64,000 nt of DNA from CAZGXI01 sp964529715 (lineage in GTDB: Bacteria; Chloroflexota; Anaerolineae; Aggregatilineales; Ch27): assembly GCA_964529715.1 (NCBI GenBank), contig CAZGXI010000011.1, positions 57,350 through 121,349 of the forward strand. Reading direction: 5' to 3'. Position numbers and translations under genes: made by a program. Below are positions 1-7,593 of this stretch, piece by piece. The stretch's first letter is position 1. The number at the start of each line of letters is the position of its first letter. The notes beneath the pieces are model-generated. The model worked only from the letters and a program-made list of their open reading frames with translations, made no database searches and had not been told where the DNA came from.

Positions 1-1
1 G

Positions 2-1543
2 CCGGACGGGACGACGATCTACATCGCCGCCGGGAGCTACACCGAGCAGGTGGTCATCGTCGGCAGGAACAACCTCACGCTGCAAGGGCTGCCCGGCGCG
101 GAGATTCATTCGCCCGTCACGCTGCCGCAGTTCTTCACCGTCAGCGGGAATCCGATCCGCCCGGTGGTGCTGGTCAACGGATCGTCGAACATCGTCATCC
201 AGAACCTGGTCATCGCCGGCGACGGCCAGGGCAACGGCGATTACCGCTTCGTCGGCGTCGGCTACAATAACTCCAGCGGCACCATCGACGGCAACACCAT
301 CACCGGCATCCGCGAGACGCCCCTCAGCGGCACACAGCATGGCGTCGGCGTCTACGTCTGGAACGGCGACGGCGTGGCGCGCACGGTCAACATCACCGAT
401 AACGTTATCAGCGATTACCAGAAAAACGGCATCGCCGCCTCCGGCAACGGCCTGACGGTTAACATCGACGGCAACACGGTCACGGGGGCCGGGCCGCTGG
501 GCACGGGTCTGCCCGCCCAGAATGGCATCCAGGTCTCCTTCGGCGCGACGGGCAGCGTCACCAACAACACCGTGACGGGCAACTATTACACCAACCCCGC
601 CTGGGGCGCCTCCGGCATCCTGATCTACAACACCAGCGGCGTGGTCGTCGTCGCCGACAACGATGTGAGCGACAACAACGTCGGACTGAACGTGGTCAGC
701 AACGGCGCAGGCCAGACCGCACAGGTGGACAGCAGCGGCAACACCTTCAGTGGCAACGATTGGGGCGCGTCGGTCGCGTCTTACACCAACGCAGGCACGG
801 CCAACGCCACGTTCGACGGCGAGACCTTCACGGGCAACGACGTGGGCCTCTACACCGACAACCCCGCCACCACCGTCCACAACAGCGCCTTCACAGGCAA
901 CACCACCGCCGTCGAGCACGACACTGCCGCCTGGGGTCTGCCCGGCAACGTAGACGCCACCGGCAACTGGTGGGGCGCTCCCGGCGGGCCATACCATCCC
1001 ACGCTCAACCCCACCGGCATAGGCGACGAGGTCTCCGACCGGGTCGATTTCGACCCCTGGCTGACCGGCGTCCCTGCCGCCGCTGCCGCGCCGCCGCCGT
1101 CATATTACCTCCCGGTGCCGATGGGCCGCCTGAACCCGGATGACGGCGCGGTTCACGCGGTGTATGTGCCCCCGGCGCTGTACGACGACGGCATCCGCGT
1201 GTTCTACCGCGACACGCCCGAACGGCTGGCGCACCTCGTCCCGGCGGCCCCGCAGGGCTACCGCTACGCCTACCAGCCGGATCAGCGGAGCTACTTCGAC
1301 TTCTTCGGCTTCCGCTACGGCTGGAGCCTGGGCACGTACCGCGAGCCGGTGACGGTCTGCTTTGCGGCGGCAGACGAACCCGGCACGCAGGTGCTGGCGC
1401 TCTATAGCGGCACCCCGCGCACCTGGACGATCCTGCCGTCGTTTGTCTCGTCGGGGGCGGCGGGCGAACCCCTGATCTGCGCGCCGACGGCGCAGTTGGG
1501 CGGCATCGCCCTGCTGCTCGCCCCCCTCGCGGCGGCGGAGTAA
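2..1543 (+). CDS. Right-handed beta-helix (NosD/pectate-lyase-fold) surface protein, 5' end cut by the window
   Basis: The frame is open from base 2, and the first visible residues (PDGTTIYIAAGSYTEQVVI) are typical of the first coil of a parallel beta-helix, so the true start lies left of the window. About 330 residues follow with short repeating units of the type 'N.I.GN.VTGN', characteristic of PbH1 repeats (for example ITDNVISDY, NIDGNTVTG, SVTNNTVTGN). The helix ends with a 'GNWWGAPGGP' motif common in this family. An Ala/Pro hinge and a roughly 130-residue C-terminal domain follow. Such proteins are usually extracellular polysaccharide-binding or -cleaving proteins; substrate and catalytic residues cannot be assigned. 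It converges on the phage-derived operon. The GTG at base 50 is only an internal codon. Confidence 0.75.
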   Translation, partial: PDGTTIYIAAGSYTEQVVIVGRNNLTLQGLPGAEIHSPVTLPQFFTVSGNPIRPVVLVNGSSNIVIQNLVIAGDGQGNGDYRFVGVGYNNSSGTIDGNTITGIRETPLSGTQHGVGVYVWNGDGVARTVNITDNVISDYQKNGIAASGNGLTVNIDGNTVTGAGPLGTGLPAQNGIQVSFGATGSVTNNTVTGNYYTNPAWGASGILIYNTSGVVVVADNDVSDNNVGLNVVSNGAGQTAQVDSSGNTFSGNDWGASVASYTNAGTANATFDGETFTGNDVGLYTDNPATTVHNSAFTGNTTAVEHDTAAWGLPGNVDATGNWWGAPGGPYHPTLNPTGIGDEVSDRVDFDPWLTGVPAAAAAPPPSYYLPVPMGRLNPDDGAVHAVYVPPALYDDGIRVFYRDTPERLAHLVPAAPQGYRYAYQPDQRSYFDFFGFRYGWSLGTYREPVTVCFAAADEPGTQVLALYSGTPRTWTILPSFVSSGAAGEPLICAPTAQLGGIALLLAPLAAAE

Positions 1544-1588
1544 GCTGCTGCATCCGGCAGGGGTATGTCCTGACGCGCCCTTCAGGTC

Positions 1589-1691
1589 GCCCCGGAGTGA
1601 ACTCCGGGGCTGAAGAAATCAAGCCCTCCGGGCTAATCCTGTCTCAGCTCGGAGAGCTTACTCTTCGTAGCCGGGGACTTCAGTCCCCGGC
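1589..1691. repeat. 103-bp dispersed palindromic element
   Basis: The element opens with a perfect hairpin (GCCCCGGAGT GA ACTCCGGGGC), has a second small palindrome (AGCCCTCCGGGCT) and closes with GCCGGGGACT / AGTCCCCGGC arms. A second copy of exactly the same length occurs at 12549-12651 inside the Wzy-type ligase gene. Here it fills the gap between two convergent genes, where it could act as a transcript end. Confidence 0.85.
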
Positions 1692-1738
1692 AGGCTTCTA
1701 TCCCTCATTTCCCCTCCCCACCTGCGCGCCAGAGAGGT

Positions 1739-2098
1739 TTATTTCCCCCGCACCAGATCGCGCAGCAGGGCGAAGGCGCGCGCCGTCTCCCGCTGAAAGG
1801 AGGCCGCGTCCAATGCCCCGGCGTGCGCCGCCAGGTCGTCCGGCGACAGCTTGAAGAACGGCAGCGCGTCGCGGTCGCGGGCGGTCTGCTGGGCCGGGGT
1901 CAGGCTGGCCGGGTCGTGCGCCATCACGATCTGGCGCGCCTGAGCCTGCTGCTCCGGCGTGGCCCGGTCGTCCAGGTGAACCACCACGCTGCCGCGCGCA
2001 AAGCTCAGGCCGAAGCAGACCTCGCCCAGCGCCGCCTTGAGGTCGGCGTGCAGCCGGTCCGGGTTGACCGCCGCCTTTGCGATGTCCAGGTCGATCAT
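1739..2098 (-). CDS. Small protein at the end of the phage-derived operon
   Basis: 119 residues, beginning MIDLDIAKAAVNPDRLHADL, with a strong Shine-Dalgarno (AAAGGAG) just upstream of the ATG. The protein looks soluble, with alternating helices and one short beta segment (VCFGLSFARGSVVVHLDD). No signal peptide or membrane segment is seen. It is the last gene of the minus-strand operon, 54 bp after the preceding gene. I do not recognise the family. Its position after the hub-like protein suggests an accessory particle protein, but that is inferred only from context. Confidence 0.65.
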   Translation of the reverse strand: MIDLDIAKAAVNPDRLHADLKAALGEVCFGLSFARGSVVVHLDDRATPEQQAQARQIVMAHDPASLTPAQQTARDRDALPFFKLSPDDLAAHAGALDAASFQRETARAFALLRDLVRGK

Positions 2099-2152
2099 AG
2101 GGGTCTCCTTTTTGCGTCTCCTGCCGCTGATCGCTTGCCTCGCGCGGCTGTC

Positions 2153-2656
2153 TCACAGTTCGATCACGCCCAGGTGCACCGGGCAGCCGCTGTCGCTCTG
2201 GAGATAGCCCGTCCCCACGCTGACCCGCCATTGCAGCTTGAAGGTGTGCGTCCCCGCCGCCAGCCCCGTCGCCAGGATCGTGAAGGCCAGCGCCTTCTCG
2301 CTGAGCGCCACATCGAACTTCGGGCTGATCACCCCACCCGTGTGCGCCGCAGCCAGCCGCGCGCCGTCCACCGCCACGTCGAGCGGCAGGTACGCCCCCG
2401 TGTTGCCGACGTAGCCGATGGCGCTGACCATGACCAGCACCGGCCCGCCGTTTGTCGTGATCGTCGCGGCCAGGTTGGTCGCGTCCACGTCCACGAAGGC
2501 CGTGCTGGTGGTGCTGTACGCGCCGCCGTTGTTGCGCAGGAGGCGCTGCTTGTTGGGGTCGAGCAGGTACTCGATGTTGCCGCGCAGGGCGTCCATGTCC
2601 GCTTCCGTCACCAGATCGCCCGTGCTCAGGTTGTTCATCATCGTCCAGGTCGGCAT
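2153..2656 (-). CDS. Phage-operon protein of unknown function (fibre/decoration-like)
   Basis: 167 residues starting MPTWTMMNNLSTGDLVTEAD. The ATG at 2656 follows a strong AAGGAGG Shine-Dalgarno; an upstream in-frame ATG is only reading through a palindromic repeat at 2686-2706. The N-terminal 40 residues form a helix ending in 'EYLLDPNKQR'. The rest is a beta-rich domain (TTNGGPVLVMVSAIGYVGN ... GTHTFKLQWRVSVGTGYLQ) resembling decoration or receptor-binding folds of phage structural proteins. That resemblance is by composition and position, not a family match. It lies between the hub-like gene and the last small gene, same strand. Confidence 0.65.
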   Translation of the reverse strand: MPTWTMMNNLSTGDLVTEADMDALRGNIEYLLDPNKQRLLRNNGGAYSTTSTAFVDVDATNLAATITTNGGPVLVMVSAIGYVGNTGAYLPLDVAVDGARLAAAHTGGVISPKFDVALSEKALAFTILATGLAAGTHTFKLQWRVSVGTGYLQSDSGCPVHLGVIEL

Positions 2657-2685
2657 GTGGACCTCCTTGATGCAAATCATCGGTC

Positions 2686-2706
2686 GGGACACGGCATGTC
2701 GTGCCC
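2686..2706. repeat. Short palindrome of the GGGACACG family
   Basis: An imperfect palindrome, GGGACACGG CAT GTCGTGCCC, in the 54-bp gap between two phage-operon genes. It is the same kind of element as 5201-5230 and 63431-63458. Confidence 0.6.
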
Positions 2707-2710
2707 TGAA

Positions 2711-4249
2711 CTAATATGCAATGCGTGTAGTTGCGCCCAACTCCCCCGCGCCCGCGACTCCCAACCGCCAGAAGGCGATGGGCGAGGCCGGGCGCAGCAC
2801 CCACATGACCTCGTGAACCGCACCGCCGCGCTCCAGGCGATGCTGCTCCCCGATGATGTGGTAGTCGCGGGCGTGGCCGCTGTGCGCGTCGCTGAGCGCG
2901 ATCCGGCTGCCGACGGTCAGGCTGAGGATGTCCGCCAGCCGTTCCACGCCGCTCACGGTGATCCGCTCCACCTGGCCGCGCGACGCGCTGCCCAACAGCA
3001 CCACAAAGCGCGCCAGCCGGTCGGCTTCCTCCGGATCGGCAAGCAGCGGCAGGTCCAGGCCCAGCGTGCGCCGCCCGTAATCGGCGACGCTCAGGCCGTC
3101 CTCGGCTTCCACGTCCAGCGCGCCCCGGTCCGCCAGCCTGATCCCGCGCACCTGCGCCCCGGCCAGGATGTAGATGGTGCGCGCCGCGCCGCTGGCGAAC
3201 GTCACCGCCGCGCTGCTGGCGGCGGCGACCAGGCTCGCCGTGACCGCACTCGTGTAGTCCTGCCCGCTCCCGTCCGGCGCGGTGTTGGCGTGGAAGTCCG
3301 TCCCCGCGACGGGCACGATGGCGTTCAGCCCGCCGACGGGCGCGCCGGACTCATCGGCGAAGCGGGCGCGCACGGTGCGCGTCTGACCCGGCAGCAGTTC
3401 CAGCGGGGTTTGCAGCGTCCACAGCGCCTCCGGCGCAGCGCCCACCTCGCGTGGATGGCAGGTAATGACGGCGTGATTGACCATGCCCGCCCCGCCCGCG
3501 CTCACTGCAAAGGCCGCGTTGCGCTCATCGAAAGCCGCCGCGACGGTCACAGCCTTGAGCAGATGGTGGCGGTTCCAGAAGATCAACCGCCCCGCGCGGT
3601 CCACGAAGCACAGCCCGCGCTCGGCCTCGCTCACGGCGCGGATGGCCGTCCACGCGCTCACGCCTTCGGCCCAGTTGTCGCCCACGTAAGGGAAGCGGCT
3701 CACGCCCGCCTCCAGGTCGCGGTAGAAGCTCACGTCCGCCAGCCGCGTGTTCCCCCCCAGGCGCGCCCGCCCCAGCACCCAATAGCCGGATAGCGCGGGC
3801 GGGTAAGCTACCTGGCGCAACGCCGCGTCGATCACGGCGTCGGCGGTCTGATCCGTCTCCGGCGGCAAAAAGACCTCTGCCCGCCGGAGCAACGCCTCCA
3901 CGCCGCCAAGGCGCAGCACGGTGGTTCCATCTGGGCGCGGGGCAAACGACTCGGTCCAGCCGGTGAACAGGGTTTGCGTCGCACCACCGAACGTGGCCGT
4001 GAGGCGCGCCTTGCGCTGCGGCGTGAGCAGGCCATAGAGCGGCCCGGCGGCGTTCTCCGGCGCGTAATGGCCCGCGCCATCGCGCAGGATCGCCTCGGCC
4101 CACGACGGCGCAGCCACCGCCGCGTCAGGATCGTCCAGGCCCAGCGCCCAGCGCATGGCGATCACGGCGCGGCCCAGGTCTTCCTCCGGCTGGTCGAAGT
4201 CGCCGTCGTCGTCCCAGTCGATCTGAAGGGTGTAGCGTGCGTTCGGCAT
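2711..4249 (-). CDS. Phage tail-hub/tail-tip-like structural protein
   Basis: 512 residues from the ATG at 4249, chosen because GGAGG lies 7 nt upstream; the further upstream ATG (4324) only reads through a repeat. The N-terminus (YTLQIDWDDDGDFDQPEED) followed by AAGPLYGLLTPQRKARLTATF resembles the first domain of tail-tip or hub proteins of siphovirus-like elements. A long beta-rich middle contains 'GLCFVDRAGRLIFWNRHHLL', also typical of baseplate hub proteins. The C-terminus has 'VERITVSGVERLADILSLTVGSRI'. The assignment rests on these similarities from memory and on the position after a head-tail connector. No tape measure or major tail protein is encoded beside it, which is unusual for a full tail module. 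Confidence 0.6.
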   Translation of the reverse strand: MPNARYTLQIDWDDDGDFDQPEEDLGRAVIAMRWALGLDDPDAAVAAPSWAEAILRDGAGHYAPENAAGPLYGLLTPQRKARLTATFGGATQTLFTGWTESFAPRPDGTTVLRLGGVEALLRRAEVFLPPETDQTADAVIDAALRQVAYPPALSGYWVLGRARLGGNTRLADVSFYRDLEAGVSRFPYVGDNWAEGVSAWTAIRAVSEAERGLCFVDRAGRLIFWNRHHLLKAVTVAAAFDERNAAFAVSAGGAGMVNHAVITCHPREVGAAPEALWTLQTPLELLPGQTRTVRARFADESGAPVGGLNAIVPVAGTDFHANTAPDGSGQDYTSAVTASLVAAASSAAVTFASGAARTIYILAGAQVRGIRLADRGALDVEAEDGLSVADYGRRTLGLDLPLLADPEEADRLARFVVLLGSASRGQVERITVSGVERLADILSLTVGSRIALSDAHSGHARDYHIIGEQHRLERGGAVHEVMWVLRPASPIAFWRLGVAGAGELGATTRIAY

Positions 4250-4257
4250 ACGCGCCT

Positions 4258-4351
4258 CCGCGAGTTGAAAGTTTTGAGTGCTCAGTTGTAAGTTCTGAGT
4301 TTGGTACGCCGGGAGCCAACTCAAAACTCAGAACTTAAACTTGTAAACTAC
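4258..4351. repeat. AACTCAAAACTCAGAAC-type dispersed repeat between phage genes
   Basis: About 90 bp of low-GC sequence made of short forms of 'AACTCAAAACTCAGAACT' and its complement 'AGTTCTGAGTTT'. A very similar sequence is found at 60515-60617, at the start of the other phage-derived operon. A related 'CTGAGAGCTGACCGCTGA' sequence lies at 11217-11250. Confidence 0.7.
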
Positions 4352-5179
4352 TCAGGCGGCGCGCACGCGGCGGAACGGCGCGGCCAGCGTGCGCACGTCC
4401 GGCGGCAGGTCCGGGGGATAGAGCCAGTCCGCCCCGGCCCCGATGGCGGCGTCCACCTGCTGGTACAGCCACGTCGCCCAGCGCAGGCACAACGCCTGCA
4501 CGTCTTGCGGCGGCGTGTAGACGTACATGGCCGTCCCCTGCGCATGGCTGGCGGCAGTTGTGCCGCGCACGCCCCGGATCACGCTCACGGTGTTGGCCGT
4601 CGCGTTCACCGCGATCACGTGCAGGTATTCGTTTTCGATCTTCAGGAGCTGCCCCACCTGAAAACGCGGCGTCAGTCCCGCCGCGTCGGCCCCGTCGGCG
4701 TCGCTCACGGTGATCGTCGCCGCGCCCGCGCCGAGGGGATTGTTCTGCACGGCGTCGGCGCTATCTCGCCACGCCTCAGACCAGGCGTCGTGCCAGCCCC
4801 ACACGCCCGTCACCTGGATAGCCTGCTCGCGCATCGACTCGAAATTGAACGTGACCCCGCCCATCACGTCGAGCGCGATGGCGTGCTTGGGGCCATCGCC
4901 GGTCGGCAGCAGGATCGCGTCGTCCACGTCGATGCTGCTGCCGTCGCCGTTGACCAGCGCGATCAGTTCCAGCAGGTCGATGTCCAGGTTCAGGCGGTAA
5001 GGCGTCAGGTAGTCGTAGCGGCGCGTCTGCACGGTGGGCGCAAAGCGCCGCGCGGTGTAACGTTCGATCTGCGCAGTGGCCTGGCGCAACGCCGCCAGTA
5101 GCCGCCCGTCGTCGGACGTGTCGGCGGCGGGGACGCCCAGCCGTTCGCGCAGTTGGGGGAGTGTCGCGTAAGTGATCAT
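4352..5179 (-). CDS. Phage head-tail connector (gp6-like) protein
   Basis: 275 residues from the ATG at 5179 (MITYATLPQLRERLGV), which has GAGG about 7 nt upstream; the upstream ATG at 5233 reads through the palindrome at 5201-5230. The N-terminal helix pattern 'LPQLRERLGVPAADTSDDGRLLAALRQATAQIERYTARRF' in pieces matches the gp6-like head-tail connector family, with the characteristic 'I..YT.R.F'. The C-terminal half adds a beta domain (AATITVSDADGADAAGL ... QVGQLLKIENEYLHVIAV) and ends with a short helical segment. The protein would form the ring joining portal to tail. It lies 88 bp after the capsid gene on the same strand. Confidence 0.65.
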   Translation of the reverse strand: MITYATLPQLRERLGVPAADTSDDGRLLAALRQATAQIERYTARRFAPTVQTRRYDYLTPYRLNLDIDLLELIALVNGDGSSIDVDDAILLPTGDGPKHAIALDVMGGVTFNFESMREQAIQVTGVWGWHDAWSEAWRDSADAVQNNPLGAGAATITVSDADGADAAGLTPRFQVGQLLKIENEYLHVIAVNATANTVSVIRGVRGTTAASHAQGTAMYVYTPPQDVQALCLRWATWLYQQVDAAIGAGADWLYPPDLPPDVRTLAAPFRRVRAA

Positions 5180-5200
5180 GGTGAACCTCATGCATTTTCC

Positions 5201-5230
5201 TGTAGGGGCACGCCATGGCGTGTCCCTACA
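5201..5230. repeat. Variable-core palindrome, TGTAGGGGCACG type
   Basis: A 30-bp near-perfect palindrome (arms TGTAGGGGCACGCCA / TGGCGTGTCCCTACA, one mismatched pair) between the connector and capsid genes. It belongs to the family with copies at 7306, 14375, 46129, 52565, 57511 and 63431. Confidence 0.85.
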
Positions 5231-5267
5231 CATCTTTTGGGCGGATGGTTTCGCTGGCCGCTCGCCG

Positions 5268-7169
5268 CTACACGCTGATGTTGTACACCGCCGCCGACAC
5301 GTCCGAATCCAGCCGCGCCAGCGCCAGCCGGACCGTCGCGGTCATCTGGTAGGCGTCGTAGTACGGCAGGTAGTCCACCGACACGGCGATGCGCCGCCGG
5401 TAGCCGACGATCCAGCCGGGGCGATAGACGCACACGGCCTGCCCCTTGTTGTTCGTCCCGGCGATGGTGATCTTGCCGTCGGCGTCGGTCAGCGGCATGG
5501 CGGCGCTCACCAGCACCGGGATACCGTCCACCGCGCCGATCTGCCCGGTGAGGGCAGTGGCCTGCGGCCCGGCCTTGTCCATCGTCAGGAACTGTTCCAG
5601 CGCCAGCAGCTTCGCGTAAGTCCCGCCATCCACGATCCAGGCCAGGTTGCGGGGATTCACACTGTACTTGTGCGCCATGCTAAAGCGCGCATTGCGCAGG
5701 TCGGTCAGGTCGAAGGTGGTCGAGCCGTCCACCGCGTTGGTGGTCGTCGTCACCAGCGGCAGCTTGCGCAGCCCATCGAAAGCCAGGTACGTCGCGCCAG
5801 AAGGCGGGGCGGCATTGTCGCTGTTGACGTTGCCCGTGCTGCCCGTCTCGGTGTCGCCGTTAAGGATGGCCGAGTCGATGGCGTCGGCCAGGGCGCGCAT
5901 GGCCTGCTCGCGGTACATCGCCAGCACCGGCGTCAGTGAGTCCTCGGCCAGTTCCGCGCTGAAGCCCACCCGCAGCGCCAGCTTCTTCGCGGCCAGCGTC
6001 ACCTTGCCGGACCCGATCTTGCTGTCGGGGATGGCGCTGCCGCTGCCCGCCAGGGTCAGGTCGGATTCGTCTGCCGTCTCCGGCACGAAGTAGACCGTCG
6101 GGTCGGCGCCTTCGATGGGCAGTTCGTAGGGGTTGGAGGGCATCTCGACGGCGCGGAACAGCGGCAGGATGACGTTCTCCAGCCGGGCCTGCCGCCACAA
6201 CTCGGCGCTCCACAGGTCTGGCACCCACTCGTCGCCAAAGCCCACCTGCGTGCTGTAGCTCAACTCGTCGGCCTTGATCGCGCTCAGCCCGGCGCGGCTG
6301 ACCTTGTGGGCCAGCGCGTTGGCAAACGACTCGCTGACGCCCCGGAAGCCCTTCGCCGCGCGCAGCACGACATAGCCGTGCGCCAGGTCCAGGGCGCTCA
6401 GGGCATCGTAGGGGCTGCCGACGACGATGCGCGGCAGGCCCGCTTTCACCGCCTCGGCGGGATCGCCCACCGGCAGCCGCTTGACCGGGCCGGACGCGGC
6501 GGGCGTCATGTCTTCGCGGACGTTTTCACGGTCCATCGTGTGTGCTCCTTTAGTTGTTGGTATCTGCCGGAGTGACGGCGGCTTGAAGCCACCGCTACGG
6601 TACGTCTCATCCACGCCCCTTTCCCGCAGGTAAGGAGGGGTGACGAGGAAAGATGGCGCTCGCTGCTCGCCGCTCGCCGCCCGCAGCTTTTCCACGTCCA
6701 GCCCCAGCGCCTCGTATGCGCTCTTGATCGCCTGGACGGTGGTGCGGCGCGGTTCGGCGGGGGTCGGGGTCAGGCTCCCCTCGACGATGGGCCAGCGTTT
6801 GATCTGCCCGTCGGGATCGACCTCGACCAGGTGCGGCAAACTGCCAGAACTCCAGGCCAGCGCGCCCCGCTCGACCAGGTCGCGCACGGCGCGCACGTAG
6901 CGCCGCCGCAGGTCGAGCTGCGCCTCGGCCCACAGGCCGGTCGCGTCGGGAACCAGGGTGTCGATCACCCCGATCAGCGCGGCCTTGAGCGCGCCGTCCA
7001 GCCCGTGATGGTAGAGGACCGGGCGGCGCTCGAACCAGTCCAGGGCCAGATCGGTCTGCGGCGTGAAGTACTCGCCGTGCAGGTCGGTCTGAGCCGGCCC
7101 GCCCCACACCACAAGATACCCGCCGACGCGATCCGCCCCTAACGCCTTGACGGCGATGCGATTATCCAT
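5268..7169 (-). CDS. Prohead protease fused to HK97-type major capsid protein
   Basis: 633 residues from the ATG at 7169, preceded by AGGAGGA. Residues 1-165 look like a U35/S78 prohead protease: YLVVWGG, the catalytic-type His in LYHHG (54/55) and Ser in WSSGSLP (107-110). Residues 212-633 look like an HK97-fold capsid subunit: long N-arm, 'YSTQVGFGDEWVPDLW', 'PSNPYELPIEGADP', 'LAWIVDGGTYAKLLAL', and a C-terminal 'VYRPGWIVGYRRRIAVSV'. An internal ATG at 6536 (MDRENVREDM) has its own TAAAGGAG Shine-Dalgarno, so the capsid can probably also start separately (422 aa, the usual length). The linker contains a host-type repeat (6572-6602, SGGFKPP) that may have removed an original stop codon. It is the first gene of the operon. 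Confidence 0.85.
   Translation of the reverse strand: MDNRIAVKALGADRVGGYLVVWGGPAQTDLHGEYFTPQTDLALDWFERRPVLYHHGLDGALKAALIGVIDTLVPDATGLWAEAQLDLRRRYVRAVRDLVERGALAWSSGSLPHLVEVDPDGQIKRWPIVEGSLTPTPAEPRRTTVQAIKSAYEALGLDVEKLRAASGEQRAPSFLVTPPYLRERGVDETYRSGGFKPPSLRQIPTTKGAHTMDRENVREDMTPAASGPVKRLPVGDPAEAVKAGLPRIVVGSPYDALSALDLAHGYVVLRAAKGFRGVSESFANALAHKVSRAGLSAIKADELSYSTQVGFGDEWVPDLWSAELWRQARLENVILPLFRAVEMPSNPYELPIEGADPTVYFVPETADESDLTLAGSGSAIPDSKIGSGKVTLAAKKLALRVGFSAELAEDSLTPVLAMYREQAMRALADAIDSAILNGDTETGSTGNVNSDNAAPPSGATYLAFDGLRKLPLVTTTTNAVDGSTTFDLTDLRNARFSMAHKYSVNPRNLAWIVDGGTYAKLLALEQFLTMDKAGPQATALTGQIGAVDGIPVLVSAAMPLTDADGKITIAGTNNKGQAVCVYRPGWIVGYRRRIAVSVDYLPYYDAYQMTATVRLALARLDSDVSAAVYNISV
6572..6602. 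repeat. In-frame GGCGGCTT(C/G)AAGCC palindrome inside the capsid gene
   Basis: The repeat ACGGCGGCTTGAAGCCACCGCT encodes SGGFKPPS on the minus strand, exactly between the protease and capsid parts. The same element occurs in frame in the terminase gene at 61488-61518. Confidence 0.75.
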
Positions 7170-7202
7170 GCGCGCCTTCCTCCTGCTGACCATCCGACAG
7201 CC

Positions 7203-7281
7203 TCAGGATAGCACAAGCGTTCTATGACGTGGGCAAAATAAATGGCCGTTTTGTGGCCGAAATGTGGGCGTTTTTTACACG
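7203..7281 (-). promoter_or_regulatory. Promoter/operator block of phage-derived operon A, shared with operon B
   Basis: An AT-rich block 34 nt upstream of the capsid start. Read on the minus strand it has GTGTAAAAA, CACATTTCGGCC, TTTTGCCCA, ATAGAAC, and ends in TGC-TATCCT, an extended -10-like hexamer at 7210-7205. The block at 60334-60400 upstream of the terminase operon has the same order of elements with 52 of 66 aligned bases identical and one 11-nt gap. The inner part AGAAC-N4-GTGCT differs by one base from AGAAC-N4-GTTCT, a LexA-type half-site arrangement, so damage control is possible but unproven. Confidence 0.6.
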
Positions 7282-7305
7282 GGAGGATGGTGGGGCGCAA
7301 CAGGC

Positions 7306-7327
7306 GGGGCGCAACATGTTGCGCCCC
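7306..7327. repeat. Perfect palindrome GGGGCGCAACA/TGTTGCGCCCC
   Basis: A 22-bp perfect palindrome preceded by a partial copy of its left arm (7291-7302). It is a member of the variable-core family. It lies in the 424-bp gap between the capsid operon and tryptophanase. Confidence 0.85.
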
Positions 7328-7395
7328 CACGGGTTGTTGCCGGTCGGTTGTTCGCGCCGGCTGACTAGAACGGTTATGTGCTTGCGCACGTTCGC

Positions 7396-7523
7396 CAGGA
7401 AATGCATTCCCTGGCTACAGGGGTAAAGTCCACTGAAGTGGATGCAGAAGCCTCCCTGCTGAACCCGTTTTCAGTCCGCTGAAGCGGACTTTTCTTACAT
7501 AGCCGGGGACTTGAGTCCCCGGC
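7396..7523. repeat. Composite palindromic element downstream of tryptophanase
   Basis: A chain of hairpins: CCAGG..CCTGG, AGTCCACT GA AGTGGA, AGTCCGCT GA AGCGGACT and GCCGGGGACT / AGTCCCCGGC. The same modules recur at 11063-11190. With the promoter block and the palindrome above it accounts for most of the gene-free stretch 7170-7593. Confidence 0.8.
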
Positions 7524-7593
7524 GTTCCGACGGCGCAAACACGAAAAATTCATCACACGCCCTGGCCGCTTCGACGCCTGCTGCCGCTTCCCA

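Noticed and set aside
1698..2804. 368-residue minus-strand frame across three phage genes
   Set aside because: Arg/Gly/Pro-rich shadow of the real genes in another frame; it ignores the strong ribosome sites at 2098 and 2656.
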